From: Nocardia goodfellowii
GTDB lineage: Bacteria; Actinomycetota; Actinomycetes; Mycobacteriales; Mycobacteriaceae
Direction: 5' to 3'
Length of the DNA: 64,000 nucleotides
Assembly: GCF_017875645.1 (NCBI RefSeq)
Contig: NZ_JAGGMR010000001.1
Coordinates: 5,890,001-5,954,000, forward strand
The notes under the pieces were generated by a model, which was given only the letters and a program-made list of their open reading frames with translations, ran no database searches and was not told where the DNA came from. Position 1 is the stretch's first letter. The number at the start of each line of letters is the position of its first letter. The translations under genes were made by a program, and so were the position numbers. Shown piece after piece: positions 46,101 through 54,546 of the stretch.

Positions 46101-47150
46101 TCATTCGATGAGCTGCCTGGCGAATCGATCTGCGCGCGGGAGGCTTTCGAGCCCGGGCCAGCGGGTGCGCATGCGTTCGCCCATGCTCGCCACCAGGCGG
46201 CTCAGCTCCGGTAGTTCGCCGCTTTCCGCGGTCATCCGCCCGACCACCCGGAGCCGGTGCAGCAGCCGCTGCCGGGCGGTGGCGGTGCCCCACTCCCAGT
46301 CGCGTCGCGCGAGTTCGGCGAGGTGGTCGATGGTTCGCCGCCGCGCCCGCTCGACGAGGGCGTCGCCACGCAGCAGCCAACCGGCGCACGCGTCGGTGAG
46401 ATCACCGGTGACCTCGGTGCCGGTGGTGTCGCGCCACGTCGTGCGATAGGCGTTCTCCGCCGCTGTCAGCAGCGCCGGAGCCGGTGCGGTGGCACACCAG
46501 CAGGTCGGGAAACCGATGTGCAGGTAGGCCAGTTCCATCAGGCCGTTGCCCAGGGCAGCCTGTTCGAAGTCGATGAACCGCACACCCGTTGCGGTGTGCA
46601 GGTCGTTGCCGGGACACGGATCACCGTGCAGCAGCGCCCGATGCTCATTCCGGGCCAGGCGTTCGACCAAACCCTCGAGTTCGGCGCGCACGCCCGGCGG
46701 GATCGTCGCCTCGAGCGTGTGCGCGAGCTGGAGGAACGAGTCGACGTCCTGGGCGGCCGGTCCGGACCAGACCGGAAGATCGGCCGCCACGCCGTCGCTC
46801 GCGGCGGCATGGAGCCGGGCCAGCGCAGTCGCGTATTCGATCAACCAATCACCTTGCGGCTCTTGGTGTTCCACGTACTCCAGCACGAGCATCCGCGCTC
46901 GCGGATCGGTGCCGAGCAGCGCGGGCACCACCGGTGGATCGACCCGGGCCGCGGTCCGCAACGCGGCGACCTCGCGGGCATACCCGTCGGCGGCGTCCCG
47001 GCCGCCGACCAGCTGCTTGATCACCACCGGCGTCCCGGCCAGTTCAGCCCGCCAAACCCGCGACCGCGGACTGCTGTCCACGCCGCGGATGTCCTCGGGC
47101 ACACCCAGTGCAGCGCTCAGCTCCGACCCGAACTGCAATGGCGGCTCCAT
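46101..47150 (-). CDS. phosphotransferase-fold protein (APH family)
   Basis: 349 residues from MEPPLQFGSE. VVIKQLVGG holds the ATP Lys; ALLHGDPCPGNDL (H-G-D-x4-N) is the catalytic loop, and VRFIDFEQAALGNGLMELAY the Mg-binding Asp. This is the aminoglycoside/choline/homoserine kinase-like fold; the substrate could be a metabolite or drug. It follows the SnoaL-like gene by 45 bp and would share its SigJ-type promoter. A start 14 codons upstream is possible. Confidence 0.85.
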   Translation of the reverse strand: MEPPLQFGSELSAALGVPEDIRGVDSSPRSRVWRAELAGTPVVIKQLVGGRDAADGYAREVAALRTAARVDPPVVPALLGTDPRARMLVLEYVEHQEPQGDWLIEYATALARLHAAASDGVAADLPVWSGPAAQDVDSFLQLAHTLEATIPPGVRAELEGLVERLARNEHRALLHGDPCPGNDLHTATGVRFIDFEQAALGNGLMELAYLHIGFPTCWCATAPAPALLTAAENAYRTTWRDTTGTEVTGDLTDACAGWLLRGDALVERARRRTIDHLAELARRDWEWGTATARQRLLHRLRVVGRMTAESGELPELSRLVASMGERMRTRWPGLESLPRADRFARQLIE

Positions 47151-47195
47151 GGCGCGATCCTGCCACGCGCGCGAAATCGCCGCAGTCGACACTGG

Positions 47196-47636
47196 TCAGG
47201 CCGATTGGTCCTTGTCCGAGGCCAGCCAGACCTGCATGTTCCGCGGGTCGATCGGAATCGAGACGTGCTCGTGCGTGATCAGCCATCGCCCGTTCGCCCG
47301 GCGCAGGCAGGTGGTCTCCCGCACCCAGATCGACGCCTGCAGGCCGCCTTTCCGAACGCCGGAATCCAGATGCAGCATGTTCGCGAACGCCAGGTCGCCA
47401 CTGTTCAGCAGGGTGCGGTCGTGCGTTTCCAGGCTGATCGAACCTTCGTAACCGTCGAACCAGCGCAGAAAATTCCGGCGCACTTCCTCGGTGCCCGAAA
47501 ACCGTAGCGGGGGAACGACATCGTAGTAGACGACCTCGGGATCGTAGTGCGCCATGAGCCGGTCGATATCCTTCGACTGCTGCGCCTCGGCGCGGTGCTC
47601 CAGGAATTCCCGGAGTTCGGCATCGTGGGTAGTCAT
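47196..47636 (-). CDS. SnoaL-like (NTF2-fold) protein, paralogue B
   Basis: 146 residues. LREFLEHRAEAQQSKDIDRL, HYDPEVVYYDVVPPLRFSG, THDRTLLNSGDLAFANMLHL, LITHEHVSIPIDP: the same blocks as the 27.2-kb paralogue, without the basic tail. NTF2-like cavity protein; ligand or reaction unknown. A SigJ-type promoter lies 32 bp before the ATG, and sigJ itself is divergent, with its own matching promoter in the same 134-bp gap. Confidence 0.88.
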   Translation of the reverse strand: MTTHDAELREFLEHRAEAQQSKDIDRLMAHYDPEVVYYDVVPPLRFSGTEEVRRNFLRWFDGYEGSISLETHDRTLLNSGDLAFANMLHLDSGVRKGGLQASIWVRETTCLRRANGRWLITHEHVSIPIDPRNMQVWLASDKDQSA

Positions 47637-47667
47637 GTGTCCTCCATTCGGCGTGGTTCGGTAGTCC

Positions 47668-47694
47668 GACGACGCCGGCCGCCGGAATGTGAGG
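47668..47694 (-). promoter_or_regulatory. ECF41 (SigJ)-type promoter before SnoaL-like paralogue B
   Basis: On the minus strand CCTCACA, exactly 16 bases, CGTC, then GGACTAC; identical in the fixed bases and the GGACTAC tail to the promoter of paralogue A 20 kb away. Confidence 0.8.
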
Positions 47695-47706
47695 TGAGCG
47701 CGGGCA

Positions 47707-47733
47707 CATCACAATTCGGTCGGCTGTTTCGTC
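47707..47733 (+). promoter_or_regulatory. ECF41 (SigJ)-type autoregulatory promoter
   Basis: CATCACA, exactly 16 bases, CGTC, 38 bp before the sigJ start. Matches TGTCACA-N16-CGTC in nine of eleven fixed bases, suggesting that SigJ drives its own gene. Confidence 0.7.
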
Positions 47734-47770
47734 GTATCGGTATGTGCGATGACGGAGGATCGGCGACATC

Positions 47771-48694
47771 ATGACGACCGAACACGTGGTGCCGGACGGT
47801 GCGCTCGATCCGGGCCTGGACGCGATCATGAGCGAGCGCCGCCAGCTGATCAACCTGGCGTATCGGCTGCTCGGTTCCCTCGCCGACGCCGAGGACGTGG
47901 TGCAGGAGACCTACGCCCGCTGGTACGCCATGTCCCGGGAACAGCAACGGACCATAGCCACCCCCGGCGGCTGGCTGACGAAAGTCGCCAGCCGGATCTG
48001 CCTCGATCTGCTCGGCTCGGCGCGCGTGCGACGGGAACGCTATGTGGGCGAATGGGTTCCAGAACCGCTGCCCGAACGCGACGAGTGGGACGCGCGACCC
48101 GGCGCCGACCCCGCCGACCGGGTCACCCTGGACGAGTCGGTCAATATGGCGTTTCTCGTCGTGCTCGAATCGATGACTCCGGCCGAGCGCGTAGCATTCA
48201 TCCTGCACGACATCTTCCGCTACCCGTTCCCGGAAGTGGCCGATATCGTCGGCCGCAGCCCGGCCGCCTGCCGCCAGCTCGCCACCTCCGCCCGCCGCCG
48301 GGTCGGCGCGGCCCGGCCGCCCGCGCCGCCGACGGCCCAGCAGGCGCGTGTCGTCCGGGATTTCAAACAGGCTTGGGAAGCCAACGACATCAACGCGCTC
48401 ATCGAACTCCTCGATCCCGACGCCACCGGAATCGCCGACGGCGGCGGACTGGCCAACGCCGCGCCGCACCCGATCGAAGGCGGCGAACAGATCGCTCGCT
48501 ACCTCGTCGCCTTCGCCGGCAAGCTGACCGGTGCGACGATCTTGGAGCGCATGGTCAACGGCCAGCCCGGCTTGATCGTCCAGCTGGCCGGGATCACCAC
48601 GTCGGTCGTCGCGTTCGACATCGCGGGCGACCGGATCACTAGTATCTGGGCCGTCCGCAACCCCGAGAAGCTCCGCCGATGGACGCTCGGGTAG
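47771..48694 (+). CDS. sigJ: ECF41-group sigma factor SigJ
   Basis: 307 residues. Sigma region 2: LINLAYRLLGSLADAEDVVQ, TYARWYAM; region 4: MTPAERVAFILHDIFRYPFP, VADIVGRSPAACRQLATSAR. The C-terminal 110 residues form a SnoaL-like domain with the ECF41 signatures DGGG (IADGGGLANA) and NPEKL (VRNPEKLRRW). In ECF41 proteins this fused domain takes the place of an anti-sigma factor. Targets inferred here: its own gene and two SnoaL-like genes. Divergent from paralogue B. Confidence 0.92.
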   Translation: MTTEHVVPDGALDPGLDAIMSERRQLINLAYRLLGSLADAEDVVQETYARWYAMSREQQRTIATPGGWLTKVASRICLDLLGSARVRRERYVGEWVPEPLPERDEWDARPGADPADRVTLDESVNMAFLVVLESMTPAERVAFILHDIFRYPFPEVADIVGRSPAACRQLATSARRRVGAARPPAPPTAQQARVVRDFKQAWEANDINALIELLDPDATGIADGGGLANAAPHPIEGGEQIARYLVAFAGKLTGATILERMVNGQPGLIVQLAGITTSVVAFDIAGDRITSIWAVRNPEKLRRWTLG

Positions 48695-48769
48695 CGCGGC
48701 GCGATCCTCGGGTTTCACCCTCAGCAGAAGTAGCTGCCCAGCGCCGGCCGCAGCTCCTACCATCCGAGC

Positions 48770-49570
48770 ATGAAACCGATCACCGGCACCGCCGCAGGCG
48801 TCCCTTACACCGCGCTACCGCCCGAGGGAGTCGATGGTGCCGCTCCCCTCTTGGTGGCGTGGCACATGCTCGACGCCCCGCGTTCGGACGCGGCGTTCGC
48901 GGCCGCGCTGCCGCTGGCCGGAATGCCGGTTTGGCGGGTGTACCTGGGGATGCCGCTCTGTGGTGCGCGAATGGTGAACGGCAGCATGGACGCCGGACTC
49001 GAGCTCGTCCGGCGTGATTCGCTGCGCGCCTACACCGAATGGATGATCACCGAGGCGGCCGACGAATTCCCAGCCGCTTTGGCGGCGCTGCGGGAGCAGT
49101 TGCCGCTTGTCGACGCACCGATCAGCATCCTCGGCGGATCGCTGGGTGGCGGGGTGGCGTTGCTGACGCTCGCGCGCGGGGAGGTGCCGGTGCGGAGCGC
49201 GGCGCTGGTGAATCCGGCGGTCCGGGCACGGTCGGTGGTCGGCCTCATCGAGGAGTTCACCGGTAGTCCTTACGCGTGGGACGCGGACGCGCACGCGGTC
49301 GCCGATCGTCTGGACTTCGTCGCCCGCGCCGGGGAAATCGGTGACCGCACAGCGTTGTTGGTGGTCAGCGGGGAGCTGGACCATCCGCGATTCCGGGCCG
49401 ACGCCGAAGAACTGGTCGCGGCACTGCGCGCGCGGGGCGCCGACGCCGCCGTCACGACGGTGCCCGGGCTCGGACACCCGCTTGCCGAGGAGCCCGGTAT
49501 CGAGCCTGCCCCGCAGTTGCCGATCGCCAAGACCGTGGACGACATCCTCACCTCGTGGTTCACCAAGTAG
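48770..49570 (+). CDS. alpha/beta hydrolase
   Basis: 266 residues. Nucleophile elbow LGGSLGGGVALL (G-G-S-x-G-G), acid in LVVSGELDHPRF, and His in VPGLGHPLAEEPG complete a Ser-Asp-His triad. PLLVAWHMLDAPRSDAAFAA provides the oxyanion region. No signal peptide, so cytosolic; substrate unknown. Lies 75 bp after sigJ on the same strand and could be in its transcript. Convergent with the oxidoreductase gene. Confidence 0.8.
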   Translation: MKPITGTAAGVPYTALPPEGVDGAAPLLVAWHMLDAPRSDAAFAAALPLAGMPVWRVYLGMPLCGARMVNGSMDAGLELVRRDSLRAYTEWMITEAADEFPAALAALREQLPLVDAPISILGGSLGGGVALLTLARGEVPVRSAALVNPAVRARSVVGLIEEFTGSPYAWDADAHAVADRLDFVARAGEIGDRTALLVVSGELDHPRFRADAEELVAALRARGADAAVTTVPGLGHPLAEEPGIEPAPQLPIAKTVDDILTSWFTK

Positions 49571-49576
49571 GCCGGC

Positions 49577-50236
49577 TCAGCGCGGGCGGCTGCCCCGGGC
49601 GCTGAGCGCGCGAATCGGTGCGATCAACGACCGATAGACCGGGCGCACCACCCGGCCGGGGAGGTGGCGGTGCCGTTCTTCCTCCCAGACTCGCGCCCGG
49701 GGATGCGACGCGAGGGGTGACCAGCGGTCGGTGATCGGGGGTTCGGTGGTGTGAAACCCGATGCGGCACAGGTGCTTTGTGTTGATGAAGCCGTACTGGC
49801 TGGGACTCACCAGTCGCACCGGGGCCCCGTGGTCGCCGTCGAGTGGTTGCCCGTCGAGGCGGTCGGCGAGGAGAACGTCGTCGGCCAAGGCATCCGCCAG
49901 CACGACGATCGATTGGAAGCCGTCGAGACCTTCGAAGGTCACATGACTGACCGGCGCGGTCAGCAGCGGTTCCACCCGGGTGCGGTAGAAAGTCGCGAAA
50001 GGCGTTCCCTCCCAGAGCAGTCCGGTGGCCGACCAGCCAGCGACACAGTGGAAGTCGGCTCGCAGCTCACGGCGCGGCAGCGCCGCGAGGTCGGCCACGG
50101 ACAAGGTGCCGGGCTCGGTCAGCGCGCCGCCGATGTCGATGACCGGGTCGGCGGGAACGGCCGGGGGCGGGTGATGCAGGTGGGTGCCGAAGCGCGGAAA
50201 TCCTTCGACAGCGCGTTGCCCGGGGGGAAGTGTCAT
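49577..50236 (-). CDS. molybdopterin-dependent oxidoreductase domain protein
   Basis: 219 residues, shorter than full sulfite oxidases. LRADFHCVAGWSATGLLWEG has the Mo-ligand Cys; VTFEGLDGFQSIVVLADAL and GAPVRLVSPSQYGFINTKHL match the Oxidored_molyb domain as in YedY/SorA-like proteins. No Tat signal is visible and the dimerisation domain is absent. An 18-bp perfect palindrome overlaps its promoter/RBS region, indicating repressor control. RBS AGGAGG precedes ATG. Confidence 0.8.
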   Translation of the reverse strand: MTLPPGQRAVEGFPRFGTHLHHPPPAVPADPVIDIGGALTEPGTLSVADLAALPRRELRADFHCVAGWSATGLLWEGTPFATFYRTRVEPLLTAPVSHVTFEGLDGFQSIVVLADALADDVLLADRLDGQPLDGDHGAPVRLVSPSQYGFINTKHLCRIGFHTTEPPITDRWSPLASHPRARVWEEERHRHLPGRVVRPVYRSLIAPIRALSARGSRPR

Positions 50237-50249
50237 GCCGATCCTCCTG

Positions 50250-50267
50250 TTATACGGTACCGTATAA
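50250..50267. promoter_or_regulatory. perfect 18-bp palindrome, TetR-type operator
   Basis: TTATACGGTACCGTATAA is its own reverse complement and resembles the ATAC-GGTACC-GTAT operators of TetR repressors. It lies 14 bp before the ATG of the molybdopterin oxidoreductase gene, next to its RBS. No TetR gene is adjacent. Confidence 0.7.
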
Positions 50268-50351
50268 GAAGGGACCCTACGCCGCGCCCGGCGGGTCCGG
50301 AAGAGTTCGAGACACGGTGTGGTGCAAGCCATCTCGCGGGTATCGAGCAGT

Positions 50352-50936
50352 TCAGTCCGTGCCGCGGCCGGGGTGGACGTGCGCACGCGTCCCGTGCAGT
50401 CCGAACAGAATGAGCAACTCGACCGCGCCGCCGTCGGCGCTGCCCAGCCAGTGCGGCAACGAGGTGTCGAATTCGGCCGCCTCACCCGCCGACAGGGTCA
50501 GGTCGCGTTCACCCAATACCAGGCGCAGACGGCCGTTGAGCACATACAGCCATTCCATACCCTCGTGGGTCTGCGGCGTGGGTTCGAGCGGTTCCGGCCG
50601 CGCCGGAATGATCATCTTGAAGGCCTGGGTACCGCCGGGGCGGCGGGACAGCGGAATGAAGACCATCCCGTACCGGTGGATCGGCTTCAGGTGAATCCGA
50701 GGGTCACCGGTGCGCGGCGCGCCCACCAGGTCGTCCAGCGGGACGTTATAGGTGCGCGCCAGCGGCAGCAGCAATTCCAGGCTGGCCCGGCGCTGCCCGC
50801 TCTCCAGACGCGACAGGGTGCTCTCCGACACCCCGGTCGTCGCCGCGAGGTCGGCGAGGGTGATGCCGCGTTCGCGGCGCAGGGCGCGCAAACGCGGGCC
50901 CACCGAGTCGAGCACGTTCTCCGTATCGGCGTCCAT
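50352..50936 (-). CDS. XRE-cupin transcriptional regulator
   Basis: 194 residues. HTH: RLRALRRERGITLADLAATT, GVSESTLSRLESGQRRASLE; C-terminal cupin barrel with THEGMEWLYVLNGRLRLVLG and FDTSLPHWLG. One-component regulators of this kind respond to small metabolites bound in the cupin. The ATG at MDADTENVLDS was used over longer frames. It is divergent from a DinB-like gene, the likely target (66 bp between starts). Confidence 0.9.
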   Translation of the reverse strand: MDADTENVLDSVGPRLRALRRERGITLADLAATTGVSESTLSRLESGQRRASLELLLPLARTYNVPLDDLVGAPRTGDPRIHLKPIHRYGMVFIPLSRRPGGTQAFKMIIPARPEPLEPTPQTHEGMEWLYVLNGRLRLVLGERDLTLSAGEAAEFDTSLPHWLGSADGGAVELLILFGLHGTRAHVHPGRGTD

Positions 50937-51002
50937 GCGCCCATCTTGCCGGAACCGCAAGATTTTGTGCCCGATGCCAGGGTGCTCGGCAAGGCTGGAG
51001 GC

Positions 51003-51485
51003 ATGACGACCTCCCGTCACCACGACACCCCGCCGCCCCGCACCGGATCCAGCGAAATCCAAGTCCTCCGTGGCTTTCTCGACTATTTGCGAACCTCGAT
51101 CGCCGCGAAAATCGACGGCGCTCCGGACCCCCAGGCCCGCACCGCCGCGGTCCCCTCCGGCACGAACCTGCTAGGCCTGCTCACGCACCTGACCCACGTC
51201 GAGCGCGCAATGTTCCTCGGAGACACCGTCACCGACTGGCAGGCAACGTTCCACGCCGCCCCCACAGCCACCGTGCCCGAAGTCGTCGCCCGCTACCGCG
51301 AAACAGTCAGCCACGCCAACAAAGTCCTCGACCGATACACCGACCCCTCCGCCCCACTCCCCCACCCCACCCGCCACACCCCCACGCTCCGCTGGGCCCT
51401 CACCCACATGATCGAGGAAACCGGCCGCCACGCCGGCCACGCCGACATCCTCCGCGAACTGATCGACGGGACAACCGGCCGCTGA
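51003..51485 (+). CDS. DinB-like (DUF664) protein
   Basis: 160 residues. Helical-bundle pattern: LRGFLDYLRTSIAAKIDG, LTHLTHVERAMFL with the first His, and LRWALTHMIEETGRHAGHAD with the H-x3-E-x3-H-x2-H cluster of metal ligands. DUF664/DinB proteins include thiol-dependent (mycothiol) transferases. Likely controlled by the divergent XRE-cupin regulator. Soluble. Confidence 0.88.
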   Translation: MTTSRHHDTPPPRTGSSEIQVLRGFLDYLRTSIAAKIDGAPDPQARTAAVPSGTNLLGLLTHLTHVERAMFLGDTVTDWQATFHAAPTATVPEVVARYRETVSHANKVLDRYTDPSAPLPHPTRHTPTLRWALTHMIEETGRHAGHADILRELIDGTTGR

Positions 51486-51501
51486 CTACTCGCAGGCGCC
51501 T

Positions 51502-52080
51502 CTAAGCCGTATCACCCGACGTAACCGAAGGATCGGGTGTGGCGTGCGCGGTGGTCCGGCGCGGCTCCAGCAGGGCGGCAACGAGATAGCCACCGCCGCC
51601 GATCAGGGCAAGCGCCCAATAGAGGGTTGCGCCGTCCAGAAATAAAGCGGCCGAGGACATTACGGCCAGCCAGGCACCGAGGGCGTACTGCAGCGAGTCG
51701 CGGTAGGCGAGTCCGCCGCCGAGATAGATCATTCCGACGACGAGGCCCGCTCCGGTCGGCCACAGCAGGGTTTGCACCTCGGGCTCGTTCAGTGCCGTGC
51801 TCAGCGCTTCGATGACGAGGGACAGCGCGCCGAAACCGATCAGCCACGCGGCGGCGAGCAGCTTGCCGGTCAGGGCCTCGCGGCCGCGGGCGCCGCGCTG
51901 GGCCCGGACCGCGCCGATGCCGGTGATGATCAGCGCGGCCAGCAGTCCACCGAACAACAGCACGGCCGCTACCGTGGCGGGCACCGGTGGATCATCGCCG
52001 TAGGTCAGCGCGAACGCGCCGTAGCCGAGCAGCCAGGCCAGGCCGAAACTGGAGTACGAGGGTCGATTGTTCTGGGTCAT
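51502..52080 (-). CDS. six-helix integral membrane protein
   Basis: 192 residues, about six TM helices with short loops (SSFGLAWLLGYGAFALTYGD, TVAAVLLFGGLLAALIITGI, LYWALALIGGGGYLVAALLE). The pattern of small alpha-helical repeats and the opening are reminiscent of acetate-uptake (YaaH-like) proteins, but the signature is not clear, so no function is given. RBS GGAGGA before ATG. Convergent with the DinB gene. Confidence 0.65.
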   Translation of the reverse strand: MTQNNRPSYSSFGLAWLLGYGAFALTYGDDPPVPATVAAVLLFGGLLAALIITGIGAVRAQRGARGREALTGKLLAAAWLIGFGALSLVIEALSTALNEPEVQTLLWPTGAGLVVGMIYLGGGLAYRDSLQYALGAWLAVMSSAALFLDGATLYWALALIGGGGYLVAALLEPRRTTAHATPDPSVTSGDTA

Positions 52081-52176
52081 GGGTCCTCCTCGGTGATGAG
52101 AAAAGTAGAACCCGGACGACCCCCGGCCCTCCATGGGCGACCGTCTCGAACCCATGTCCCAGCGTCTCGGCAGCGG

Positions 52177-52425
52177 CTACTGCGCATCCACCGCCAGCAT
52201 GCCGAAGCGGCTGACATTTGCGTGGTTGTGCCCGTCCTCGCTGGTGATCACGACCTCGGTCGGGTTGGTCAGTGCGATACAACAGTAGTTATCACCGTCT
52301 GGCTGCACACTCATCGACAGCAGCCGGCGGCCGTTGGCGTGCTGCCACTCCTCCATGCTGTCGTACAACCCTCGCATGGACGGGTTTTCGAAGTAGATCA
52401 GATTGCGCTTGTTCATCTCCGACAT
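52177..52425 (-). CDS. small conserved-looking hypothetical protein
   Basis: 82 residues starting MSEMNKRNLIYFENPSMRGL, then YDSMEEWQHANGRRLLSMSV and NPTEVVITSEDGHN. Mixed alpha-beta, two adjacent Cys (NYCC). Base composition is less GC-rich than its neighbours. Not recognised. It is divergent from the receptor operon across a 336-bp gap and may be related to it only by position. Confidence 0.55.
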   Translation of the reverse strand: MSEMNKRNLIYFENPSMRGLYDSMEEWQHANGRRLLSMSVQPDGDNYCCIALTNPTEVVITSEDGHNHANVSRFGMLAVDAQ

Positions 52426-52761
52426 GAGACCGGTCTCCGTTCGTCTCGCAGGGATCTGCGAAATGCCCCGTGGGAGCCGCGGTAAACCGTTGCGAATACG
52501 GCACCGGAACACTGCGATTCGGCAGCGGCGGGTTTCGGATGCCGTTACGGCGACGATGATGCGTGCAGTGGGAAATTATGGTTTCCTGCACGAGGGGCGG
52601 ATGCCTGGACGAATATGTTTGTGCGCGTTGATTTTACCTCGTGCGCGCGACTGCCGCGGTGGCACTGTGGTGGTATCGGTGGGGGGAACCACCGCAAGGA
52701 AGGTTGATGGGGCGATGATCGAGATTTCGCGGACTGTGCCGCGCAACGAAGAGGGGCCACG
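52426..52761. other. 336-bp regulatory gap before the receptor operon
   Basis: Apart from a possible 16-codon leader (own entry), no gene is seen. A hairpin CGGTGG, six-base loop, CCACCG (52677-52694) is followed at once by AAGGAAGG. An imperfect stem GTGCAG...GAAA / TTTCCTGCAC lies at about 52562-52590. AT-rich patches near 52607-52635 may hold the promoter. The gap is long for this genome, which suggests regulation. Confidence 0.45.
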
Positions 52762-52765
52762 ATGA
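52715..52765 (+). CDS. possible 16-codon leader peptide
   Basis: ATG to TGA: MIEISRTVPRNEEGPR, with the stop overlapping the start of the receptor gene as ATGA, so translation could be coupled. AAGGAAGG lies 11 bp upstream, right after a hairpin. It may be chance. Confidence 0.3.
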   Translation: MIEISRTVPRNEEGPR

Positions 52766-54534
52766 ACGCCACGGACGCCGCGGCCGTGTTCAAGCAGGAC
52801 CTGCGCAGCCTGGTTGTCGAGGCCACCGCGGCCGGTGGGATCGATCAGGCACGTCTGGCCGAGAGCGCGCATGTCGACCCGAATGTCCTGACGCGCGCCA
52901 TCACCGTCGGCTACCCCTTGCCTACCGTGGAATCGACTCGCGCGATCGTGACGGCGTGCCTGGCCCTCACTCGCCCCGGCCTGATGGGTGAGCAACTGGA
53001 CGCCGAGCTGTCCGGCTGGGAACAGAGACTCCATCCAAGCCCGGACGGGCAACCCCCCGACCAGCAGCAGCCGCGCCCGTGGTGGGGCCCGGTCTGGGCC
53101 CGAATACGCCGGTATCCACGCGTGGGCGTCGCCATCGCGGTCACCGTCGCCGTCGCGCTGGCCGCAGTGGTCATCTTCTGGCCTGAACCCGAATCTCCCT
53201 GTGTCACCGCGGGATTGAGTCTGCAAGACGGTGAGTGCATCGGCGTCACCGACGGTGCGTTCACCGGTTTCGACGAAGCGTCCCAGCCGGTGGTGGAACA
53301 GATCGCCCGCCAGAACGCCGAAGTCGGCGAAAACTACGTCACCGTGGCGATTTTCGGCCCGCTGTCGCAACCACCCGCCCCCGAGCAGCCGGGCTTCCGG
53401 CCCGGACAGCTGGACAGCAACCAAGCCAAACAAATGCTCATCGGCGCCGCGACCGCCCAGGCGCGGCTCAATACCAGCCGGGTGATCGGCGACCCGCAAC
53501 CGCGCATCCGGTTGCTGCTGGCCAATCCGGGCAGTTATCAGACCCGCTGGTCCGATCCGATCCAGGAGTTGATCGACACTCGCGGCGATTCCGACCAGCG
53601 GCGGCGCGTGGTGGCCGTGGTGGCGCTGGGCACCAGTGTCGTCCCCACCCGTGACGCGGCCAAGAAGCTCTCCGAGGCCAAGATTCCCATCGTCGGCGCG
53701 ATCACCACCGCCGACGACCTGAACTACACCAATACCCCCGGCATGCTGCGGGCCACCCCGACCACCAGCGACTACGTCGCCGCGCTGGCCAGGCACTTGA
53801 CCGCGCACCCACCGGCCGGACCCGCGATGGTGGTGTGGGATCAGAACTCCGAAGACCGCGGCGACCTCTACACCGGCGCACTGCAGAAAGCCTTCCGCGA
53901 CCAACTCGGCGGCTGGATCGGCGATCTGCCCGACCAAGCCTTCGTCGGCGCCACCCTGCCCGGGGACACCTGGCCGCAGATATTCGACGCCGTCACGATC
54001 AATATCTGTCAGTCGGGGGCCGCGGTCATCCTCTACGCGGGCCGGGTCACCGACCTCCCGGCGTTCCTGGAATCCCTCAAGGCTCGGCGGGGCTGTCGTG
54101 ATCGACCACTGACGATCATGAGCGGAGTCGCGGCCTTGACCGTCATCGACCGCGGCGATCACGAGGAACTGCGCAAGGCCGGGCTCTCCATCGTCTACGC
54201 CGGGGTCACCGACCCGCACACGTGGCCGCACGGCCAGGGCAATCCGCCCGAAGGCTGGCCGCCCTATGCCGAGGCGCTCACCGCCGGCGGCTACCGGGTC
54301 ACCGAGGCCGATGGCTACACCTGCCTGACCCATGACGCCTTGCTCACCGCCACCCGGGCGATCCGCCTCGCCTCACCCAACCGCGTCCCCCAGTCCACCG
54401 ATGTGATCAGCCAGTTGCGAAATATCAACGGGGCCTACACGATCCCCGGGTGCAGCGGCACCCTGTCATTCACCACGACGAGCAACGGAGCACCCCTGGG
54501 CACATCGATCCAGATCGTCTCCATTCCCCGTTAG
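52762..54534 (+). CDS. transmembrane one-component receptor: HTH, TM helix, periplasmic-binding domain
   Basis: 590 residues. Residues about 25-70 (IDQARLAESAHVDPNVLTRA) look like an HTH of the XRE type; a Pro/Gln-rich linker (about 93-108) and basic RIRRYPR precede one TM helix (121-140, VGVAIAVTVAVALAAVVIFW). The outside part (about 145-590) has the plan of type-1 periplasmic-binding proteins: VTVAIFGPLS, VVAVVALGTSVVPTRDAAKK, IPIVGAITTADDL, PAMVVWDQNSEDRGDLYTGA, CQSGAAVILYAGRVTDLPAF. This would be a membrane-tethered regulator reading an outside ligand. GAAGAGGGG is the RBS. First gene of a three-gene operon. Confidence 0.65.
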   Translation: MNATDAAAVFKQDLRSLVVEATAAGGIDQARLAESAHVDPNVLTRAITVGYPLPTVESTRAIVTACLALTRPGLMGEQLDAELSGWEQRLHPSPDGQPPDQQQPRPWWGPVWARIRRYPRVGVAIAVTVAVALAAVVIFWPEPESPCVTAGLSLQDGECIGVTDGAFTGFDEASQPVVEQIARQNAEVGENYVTVAIFGPLSQPPAPEQPGFRPGQLDSNQAKQMLIGAATAQARLNTSRVIGDPQPRIRLLLANPGSYQTRWSDPIQELIDTRGDSDQRRRVVAVVALGTSVVPTRDAAKKLSEAKIPIVGAITTADDLNYTNTPGMLRATPTTSDYVAALARHLTAHPPAGPAMVVWDQNSEDRGDLYTGALQKAFRDQLGGWIGDLPDQAFVGATLPGDTWPQIFDAVTINICQSGAAVILYAGRVTDLPAFLESLKARRGCRDRPLTIMSGVAALTVIDRGDHEELRKAGLSIVYAGVTDPHTWPHGQGNPPEGWPPYAEALTAGGYRVTEADGYTCLTHDALLTATRAIRLASPNRVPQSTDVISQLRNINGAYTIPGCSGTLSFTTTSNGAPLGTSIQIVSIPR

Positions 54535-54546
54535 CCAGGGCGAGCG

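Noticed and set aside
52576..54333. 585-codon minus-strand frame opposite the receptor gene
   Set aside because: Gly/Arg-rich shadow; the plus-strand frame has clear domains.
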